NCBI GenBank assembly: GCA_020634565.1
Contig: JACKBN010000001.1
Coordinates: forward strand, 310,001-374,000
DNA: 64,000 nucleotides
Source of the DNA: Ardenticatenaceae bacterium
Lineage (GTDB): Bacteria; Chloroflexota; Anaerolineae; Promineifilales; Promineifilaceae
Reading direction: 5' to 3'
Of the stretch, positions 59,040-64,000 are shown one piece after another. The notes under the pieces are model-generated. The model had not been told where the DNA came from and made no database searches. It saw only the letters and a list, made by a program, of their open reading frames with translations. Within the stretch, counting starts at the first letter, position 1, and each line of letters opens with the position of its first letter. A program made the position numbers and the translations under genes.

Positions 59040-61706
59040 TTAGCTCAAGAGGCCAAGCAAGCGGGCGCGCGCCACGGCTTCTGTACGGTTAGCAACGTCC
59101 AGCTTACGGTAGATGCTGGACGTATGCGCCTTGACAGTGCCCCGAGCAATAATTAGCTGCTGCGCAATTTCTTCGTTCGTTTTGCCCAAAGCGATAATTT
59201 GCAACACCTCTAACTCGCGCTGGCTTAGCGGCTCTACCAGTTCACTGGCTGCAAGGCTTGAGGATTCTACGCCAAACTGCTCCAGGAGATGAAGGGCACC
59301 GCGTCGTAGAGGATGAGCACTATTTTCAGCCAGCCATTGGTTGAGGAGATGCCGCATTGGTGCACCTTCCTCAATGAAAACACGCACAAATCCTTCGGAA
59401 ATGGCCAATGCCAGGGCCTGTTCTAAATCGGCCAGTGCTTGAGCCACAGCATCGTGCCGGACATAGGCCAGGCTGCGCAACAGGGTGAGTTCAAGCACGA
59501 TGCCCAAGTGTTCTTTTACCTGAGCAGCAGCTAAAGCCTGGGTTATAGCGGGGATCTCTTCTGCTGACCCAATCTGGGCTAGAGCAACTCTTAAATGGGC
59601 CAGAGCGGCAAGCTGCCCGGTTTGGCCCTGATCATTACCGGCCAGGGTAACGGCCGTTTCCGCACAATGCGCCGCCTCAACCAGATTACCCTGCCACACA
59701 AGCAGCTTCGCTTTGAGCGCCAGCAGTTCAGAGAGTGCCAGTGGAGACGGCCGTTCGCCCAATGATGTGATTGCCTTTTGTACGGCCGTTAGCGCTCCAG
59801 CCAGATCATGTCTGGCTGCACAAAGCCGCGCCTGGGCAAAAGCCGCATTCCGGGCCGCATCCAGGCGACCACCCCACTTGCCCAGCTCAACCCCCTGCGA
59901 CAGATGGTTTTCCGCCTCATCCAGGCGATTCTGCTCTAGCAACACCTCGCTCAGCGCCAGGTGCAAAATGCCCGCAGCAGGCGAACGGGTCATACTCTGC
60001 GCCTCAAGGATAGTTAACGCTTCTCGACAAGCGGCTTCTGCGTCACGCAGCCGACCGAGCAAACGCAGCGCCCCAGCCAAGCGGTAAGTAATGCCAGCCA
60101 CGCCGCTGGCACTGCCGCTCAGGCGGCTCCACTGAATGGTTTCGCGGTAAGCAGTAACCGCATTTTCCAGATCGCCCAAGCCAGAATAAGCGGAGGCCAG
60201 GACTGTAAAAACCATTGAACGGAGCTGGGCATCTTTGGCAGTGGGCAGCTGTGCGGGCAGCAAACTTAGGGCTTGCCCACCCAGGCGAACGGCCGTTGCA
60301 AACTCATTTTTGTGGCGCGCCACAAGCGCCTTAAGCGCCGCCAGCTGAGCAGGCAGATCTTCTCCAGGCTCTTTACATTGATCCTGCACTTGCGCCGCAT
60401 CTGGCAGGTACTGTTCGATGGCTTCAATTTGACCAGTGAACCATTGAATCCAGCTAAAAGCGATGCCCAACGAGGCCCGCTGCCGTATGAGCGCCTGGGG
60501 CAAGGCGTTCAGCCAGCCATACACCGTCTCTATTTCGCCTCTGCCTACGGCCGTTCCCCAATGTTGTGTGATAAACTGCGCCGCCAGTTCATAATTTTGA
60601 GCCGTGAGCGCATACCCTATCGCCTCATTTACTTGCCCGTTTCGCTCACACCAAACGGCCGCACGGGAGAGAAGCTCGGCCACGGGCTGAGACTGCTGCG
60701 ATTTGGCCCGCAGCAAGTCCGCAAACAGGTGATGGTAGCGGTACCATTGCCGATCATCATCGAGCGGAACCACAAACAGGTTTTGTTTTTCCAGCGTTTC
60801 CAACATTATCTGACTGCCCTCAGACTCCAAAACAGCTTCACAAAGCGGCGCGGTCAGACGTTGCAAAAAGGCGGTTTGCAACAGGAAAGTTTGGGTCGCC
60901 TCTGGCTCCTGCGCCAACACCTCTTCCAGCAGGTAGTCCAAAATATGCCGATTCGTACCGGAAAATGCCTCAATGAAATGATGAACATCTTCTCGCTCGC
61001 GCAGGGATAGAGCTGCCATTTGCAAACCGGCAATCCAGCCTTCCGTTTTGCTTGCCAGGGTACCCACCAGGGCAGTATTCAGGTGAAGTCCCATCACCTC
61101 GTTGAGAAATTGGGCGGCTTCTGCCTGCGTAAAGCTCAAATCCGCGGCGCGCAGCTCCACCACATGCCCCCGCGCTCGTAAGCGGGCCAGCGGCAGCGGT
61201 GGGTCTGAGCGGCTGGCAATCAGCAGATGCAAGTTTTGGGGAGCATGTTCCAGCAAAAAGGTAACGGCCGTATGCACCCGCTCCCTATGAATGCAATGAT
61301 AGTCGTCTAAAACCAGGCAAATCTCCTGGCCAGATGCATCGAGATCATTGACGAGGGTGGTTAGGATCAGCTCAGCGGGCGCTTGAGGATCGGCAGCCAG
61401 CAGCTGCTGCGCCTCACTGCCGAGAGCAGGGTATATGGTTTGCAGGGCAGCAAAAAGATAGTGGAGGAAACGGCCGTTGCCATTATCCTCAGCATCCAGG
61501 GAAAGCCAGGCGACGGGCACCTCATTTTGCGCCAGAGAAGAAGTTACCAATGTAGTTTTGCCAAAACCGGCAGGCGCCGTCACCAGCGTTAGTGGCCCAC
61601 GCAATCCATGCGTAATTTTTTGCTGCAATCGCAAACGGGGAACCAGCGTTTGCCGGATGAGCGGCACGCGCAATTTAGTACGAATGAGAGGAGTAACCAT
61701 CGTCAT
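59040..61706 (-). CDS. MalT-like LuxR-family regulator, second copy
   Basis: A protein of about 888 aa with Walker A TAPAGFGKTTLVTS, Walker B-like EICLVLDDYHCI, a TPR-like middle (about 430-800) and a C-terminal LuxR helix-turn-helix (LSQRELEVLQIIALGKTNEE, TVKAHTSSIYRKLDV). It lacks the WYAYRRR N-terminal domain of the copy at 37851. The start is uncertain: ATG at 61706 or 61700, or TTG at 61724; none has a strong ribosome site. No target operon is evident; the divergent gene encodes pyrophosphatase. Confidence 0.88.
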   Translation of the reverse strand: MTMVTPLIRTKLRVPLIRQTLVPRLRLQQKITHGLRGPLTLVTAPAGFGKTTLVTSSLAQNEVPVAWLSLDAEDNGNGRFLHYLFAALQTIYPALGSEAQQLLAADPQAPAELILTTLVNDLDASGQEICLVLDDYHCIHRERVHTAVTFLLEHAPQNLHLLIASRSDPPLPLARLRARGHVVELRAADLSFTQAEAAQFLNEVMGLHLNTALVGTLASKTEGWIAGLQMAALSLREREDVHHFIEAFSGTNRHILDYLLEEVLAQEPEATQTFLLQTAFLQRLTAPLCEAVLESEGSQIMLETLEKQNLFVVPLDDDRQWYRYHHLFADLLRAKSQQSQPVAELLSRAAVWCERNGQVNEAIGYALTAQNYELAAQFITQHWGTAVGRGEIETVYGWLNALPQALIRQRASLGIAFSWIQWFTGQIEAIEQYLPDAAQVQDQCKEPGEDLPAQLAALKALVARHKNEFATAVRLGGQALSLLPAQLPTAKDAQLRSMVFTVLASAYSGLGDLENAVTAYRETIQWSRLSGSASGVAGITYRLAGALRLLGRLRDAEAACREALTILEAQSMTRSPAAGILHLALSEVLLEQNRLDEAENHLSQGVELGKWGGRLDAARNAAFAQARLCAARHDLAGALTAVQKAITSLGERPSPLALSELLALKAKLLVWQGNLVEAAHCAETAVTLAGNDQGQTGQLAALAHLRVALAQIGSAEEIPAITQALAAAQVKEHLGIVLELTLLRSLAYVRHDAVAQALADLEQALALAISEGFVRVFIEEGAPMRHLLNQWLAENSAHPLRRGALHLLEQFGVESSSLAASELVEPLSQRELEVLQIIALGKTNEEIAQQLIIARGTVKAHTSSIYRKLDVANRTEAVARARLLGLLS

Positions 61707-61939
61707 GAGATGACTCAAGGCCAAGCTGAAATTTCAGGATAAGCAGCTAAATCTTAAAACAAGATGACCCTTGTTACAAGCCAAAATCGTGCAGGTTTAC
61801 CGGGTCATCCTTAAAGGCGACATTGGGTAATGGGCTCAGCAGCTAAAGCAGTGGCAAAGGATGTATCCACCGTACATTCTCAGGCCAGTGATGCTGTGCT
61901 ACAGTGAAAATATTTCAAATTTAAGGAGTAAACCAACCC

Positions 61940-62470
61940 ATGAACTTATGGCATGACGTTAAAGCAGGTCCCAATGCGCCGGAGCTCATCCACATTGTGA
62001 TTGAAATTCCGCACACCACGCGGAACAAATACGAGCTGGATCACGAAAACGGCTTTTTCCGGCTGGATCGCGTATTAAATTCTTCGCTGCACTACCCGGC
62101 CGACTACGGCCTCATCCCCCAAACCTTGTACGATGACGGCGATCCGCTGGATGCGCTGGTGTTAATTCGCGAGCCAACATTCACAGGCTGCGTGGTGACG
62201 GCTCGTCCTCTGGGCATCTTTCGCATGGTAGACCAAGGAGCAGCCGATGACAAAATTTTGGCTGTGTTAAACAACGACCCGATTTATTCCGAATACAAGC
62301 AGCTGGAAGATGTGCCTGTAAAGCAATTAGAAGAAATTGCTCACTTTTTTGCCCATTACAAGGATTTGGAGAGGAAAAAGGTGAAGGTTTTAGGCTGGGA
62401 ATCGCGCGAGGTTGCCTATCAGCAAATTCGCCACGCACAACAGCTTTACCAGCAGCACAAAGCGCAATAG
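61940..62470 (+). CDS. ppa: Inorganic pyrophosphatase
   Basis: A 176-aa family I soluble pyrophosphatase. The active-site metal motif YDDGDPLDALVL and the substrate strand RNKYELDHENGFFRLDRVL with YPADYGLIP are all present, with the lysine and arginine contacts in place. AAGGAG precedes the ATG with somewhat long spacing. It hydrolyses the pyrophosphate released in biosynthesis; it is monocistronic here. The polyphosphate genes lie 5 kb upstream with no direct link. Confidence 0.95.
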   Translation: MNLWHDVKAGPNAPELIHIVIEIPHTTRNKYELDHENGFFRLDRVLNSSLHYPADYGLIPQTLYDDGDPLDALVLIREPTFTGCVVTARPLGIFRMVDQGAADDKILAVLNNDPIYSEYKQLEDVPVKQLEEIAHFFAHYKDLERKKVKVLGWESREVAYQQIRHAQQLYQQHKAQ

Positions 62471-62697
62471 TTCACGCGATTGCTCGGTTGATTACACGAA
62501 AAACAATCCTTCTAGAAGAGTAACTCACGTATTGGAGGCAGCCTATACATTCAAACGTTTACCAGAGAAAAACAGCCAGGTTTATGCCAATGATGTATCG
62601 TCTGCATATACCCATATCCATTCAAAAGCCCCGCCTCGCCCGATACAATGCCTGTAGATTTGTTTTACAAACCACATACCCACGGAGGTAAACAGTA

Positions 62698-62904
62698 ATG
62701 AACAAAGACATTCTTAAAGGTAAATGGAATCAGTTTAAAGGCGAAGTTCAGAAGGAATGGGGCGAATTGACCAATGATGATATGGACGTCATCAATGGCG
62801 AATATGACAAACTGATTGGCCGCATTCAAGAACGGTACGGCCGTTCTCGTGAAGAAGTTGAACACGAAGTCAATCGCTACTTTGATCGGCACCCAACCTA
62901 CTAA
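62698..62904 (+). CDS. CsbD-family stress protein
   Basis: A 68-aa hydrophilic protein: MNKDILKGKWNQFKGEVQKE, then WGELTNDDMDVINGEYDKL and GRIQERYGRSREEVEHEV. This is the CsbD fold (stress-response, UPF0337). CsbD members are induced by general stress in bacteria; the mechanism is unclear. GGAGG precedes the ATG. The gene ends at a strong terminator. The preceding stretch from 62471 shows no other gene. Confidence 0.93.
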   Translation: MNKDILKGKWNQFKGEVQKEWGELTNDDMDVINGEYDKLIGRIQERYGRSREEVEHEVNRYFDRHPTY

Positions 62905-62923
62905 TTAAACACCCAGTTCTCAC

Positions 62924-62955
62924 AAAAATGCCCTCTGTTACAGGGGGCATTTTTG
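62924..62955 (+). terminator. Terminator of the CsbD gene
   Basis: AAAAATGCCCTCTG and CAGGGGGCATTTTT form a stem with one G-T pair and a three-base loop, ending in a T-run. It starts 20 bp past the stop codon. Confidence 0.9.
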
Positions 62956-62993
62956 CTAACTTCTAACAACACGCAAACGACAGGAACGCATCC

Positions 62994-63272
62994 ATGAACA
63001 CATCACTCCATGAAAACCACGAAACTTTTTTGCCCCAGACTTTGATGATTATTGGCCTGGGAACGGCCGTTACCTTCCTCATCCTGTTTGCCTGGCAGAT
63101 AGCAAGCTTCACCGTTGTGATACTTCTGGCAGTTGCGCTGCTGGTAACCGCCCAACCAATCCTGGATCGTTTACCCAAGCCTGATGAATTTGGCGCCTCG
63201 TCTGGCGCGCTCTTTGGCCAAATATCCAACCTGTTTTCCCGCACGCTACCCATTGAAATTGAATTTGCCTAG
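62994..63272 (+). CDS. Hypothetical membrane protein
   Basis: A 92-aa protein with two adjacent hydrophobic segments (TLMIIGLGTAVTFLILFAWQ and FTVVILLAVALLVTAQPILD) and a soluble tail. No family is recognised. The ribosome site is weak (AGGAACGCATCC). It lies between CsbD and the AEC transporter. Confidence 0.55.
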   Translation: MNTSLHENHETFLPQTLMIIGLGTAVTFLILFAWQIASFTVVILLAVALLVTAQPILDRLPKPDEFGASSGALFGQISNLFSRTLPIEIEFA

Positions 63273-63392
63273 ACGCTGCACTGGTGATTAGACGGCCGTT
63301 TCTCCTCCCACCTTCTGCCAAAACCCATGTTCAAATTGCCTAAAAATGGGTATATTCATGGGGCACTGTAAAAAAGATCCGCAGAGGGAAGC

Positions 63393-64000
63393 ATGGAGCC
63401 AACAATTCAAATCATCAACCGCGTTTTGCCAATTTTGCTGCTGCTCTCTCTGGGCTACTGGATTCGCCTCAAGAATTTCCTGAGCCCGCCTACCATTGAA
63501 GACTTACGCAAATTTGTTGTCAACATCACCCTACCCGCCGTCCTTTTTATCTCCTTCCTGAACATCGAGCTTAAATCAGCCTACTTCGTTATTTTTGGCT
63601 TCACCTTTTTGCTTTGTATTCTTCTGTTTTTGCTGGGACGCTTCCTAAAAAGCCAATTCAACATCCAACACGAATATTTCCCTTACCTCACCACGGGCTT
63701 TGAGTACGGCATGTTGGGGATCAGCCTGTTTGGCAGCGCTTACGGGCTGGCAAATATCGGAGCCATTGCCGTGGTAGATTTGGGGCACGAAATTTTCATT
63801 TGGTTTGTCTTTTTGCCGCTGCTGCTGATGAAGCGGGATGGGCGGCAAAGTCTGGCCGGAATCGGCCGTTCGTTCATTACCTCACCAGTGGTCATCGCCA
63901 TTTTGGCCAGCCTGCTTTTCAACAGCTTGGGCGCGGCCCCAACGCTGGCTGAACTGCCCATCACCGGCGCACTGTTGGCCACGTTTGAATTTTTGGGCAA
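63393..64000 (+). CDS. AEC (auxin efflux carrier)-family transporter, N-terminal part
   Basis: An open frame from ATG 63393 runs off the right edge (202 codons visible). It starts MEPTIQIINRVLPILLLLSL, and the next helix ends GYWIRLKNFLSP. VVNITLPAVLFISFLN is the conserved helix 2-3 break of AEC permeases, with Asn and Pro in the first half. These export or import organic acids or small amphipathic molecules; the substrate is not clear. AGAGGGAAG precedes the ATG. Confidence 0.85.
   Translation, partial: MEPTIQIINRVLPILLLLSLGYWIRLKNFLSPPTIEDLRKFVVNITLPAVLFISFLNIELKSAYFVIFGFTFLLCILLFLLGRFLKSQFNIQHEYFPYLTTGFEYGMLGISLFGSAYGLANIGAIAVVDLGHEIFIWFVFLPLLLMKRDGRQSLAGIGRSFITSPVVIAILASLLFNSLGAAPTLAELPITGALLATFEFLG

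Noticed and set aside
62471..62697. Possible small gene or RNA between ppa and csbD
   Set aside because: No ORF with a ribosome site and no stable structure could be seen.

Overview
The window most likely comes from a filamentous-anoxygenic-phototroph type member of the Chloroflexota. The evidence is a quinone-type (type II) reaction centre whose L and M subunits are fused in one frame, a Leu in M where the accessory bacteriochlorophyll (BChl) ligand His normally sits (the Chloroflexus-type pigment arrangement), and B880-like beta/alpha antenna genes. A membrane-anchored tetraheme cytochrome, many MalT-like LuxR regulators and oligosaccharide utilisation genes fit the same picture. No chlorosome gene (csm) and no BChl c gene is visible, so the apparatus looks Roseiflexus-like. 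The exact lineage cannot be fixed from the window.

Layout. (1) 1-3.0 kb, minus strand: LacI regulator, sugar-binding lipoprotein and the start of a MalF-like permease, with two LacI-type operators. (2) 3.2-5.1 kb, minus: Bcr/CflA-type exporter and an auracyanin-like blue copper lipoprotein. (3) 5.3-37.8 kb: a compact photosynthesis gene cluster. A minus-strand operon encodes a BCD/PucC-family carrier, a methyltransferase and a geranylgeranyl-reductase-like flavoprotein, followed by a MerR regulator with a B12-binding domain. Divergent from the regulator is the plus-strand run pufB-pufA-pufLM-pufC-bchG-bchP-puhE-hydrolase-bchF-bchC-bchX-DUF169-HhH membrane protein-bchY-bchZ-BCD carrier-lipoprotein-47-aa peptide-bchI-bchH-thioredoxin-like lipoprotein-[IS630]-bchD-hydrolase. 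(4) 37.8-40.9 kb, minus: a MalT-like regulator. (5) 41.2-55.6 kb, plus: an Opp/Dpp-type ABC importer, a frameshifted ChbG deacetylase, two paralogous GH3 beta-glucosidases and a GH2 beta-mannosidase, together a beta-oligosaccharide utilisation locus. (6) 55.8-57.5 kb, plus: VTC-type polyphosphate polymerase, DUF4956 protein and a 36-aa membrane peptide behind a Pho-box-like repeat. (7) 57.6-64 kb: small proteins, CPBP protease, second MalT-like regulator, pyrophosphatase, CsbD, and a partial AEC transporter.

The photosynthesis genes cover most of the route from protoporphyrin to BChl a: Mg chelatase bchI/H/D, chlorophyllide reductase bchX/Y/Z, bchF, bchC, bchG and bchP. They also cover antenna, reaction centre and assembly. 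bchM, bchE/acsF, bchLNB and carotenoid genes are not in the window and must lie elsewhere.

The most striking genome-scale signal is a dispersed palindrome, ACGGCCGT (often AACGGCCGTT). I count about 68 copies by eye in 64 kb against about one expected by chance. It lies both inside genes and between them, and is sometimes paired into hairpins or terminators. The best candidates for new biology are this repeat, the B12-type regulator with its operator-rich divergent puf promoter, the hairpins in the puf leader and spacers, the uncharacterised proteins embedded in the bch operon, and a palindromic repeat that now encodes a lipoprotein signal peptide. All annotation is by reading; no database search was run.
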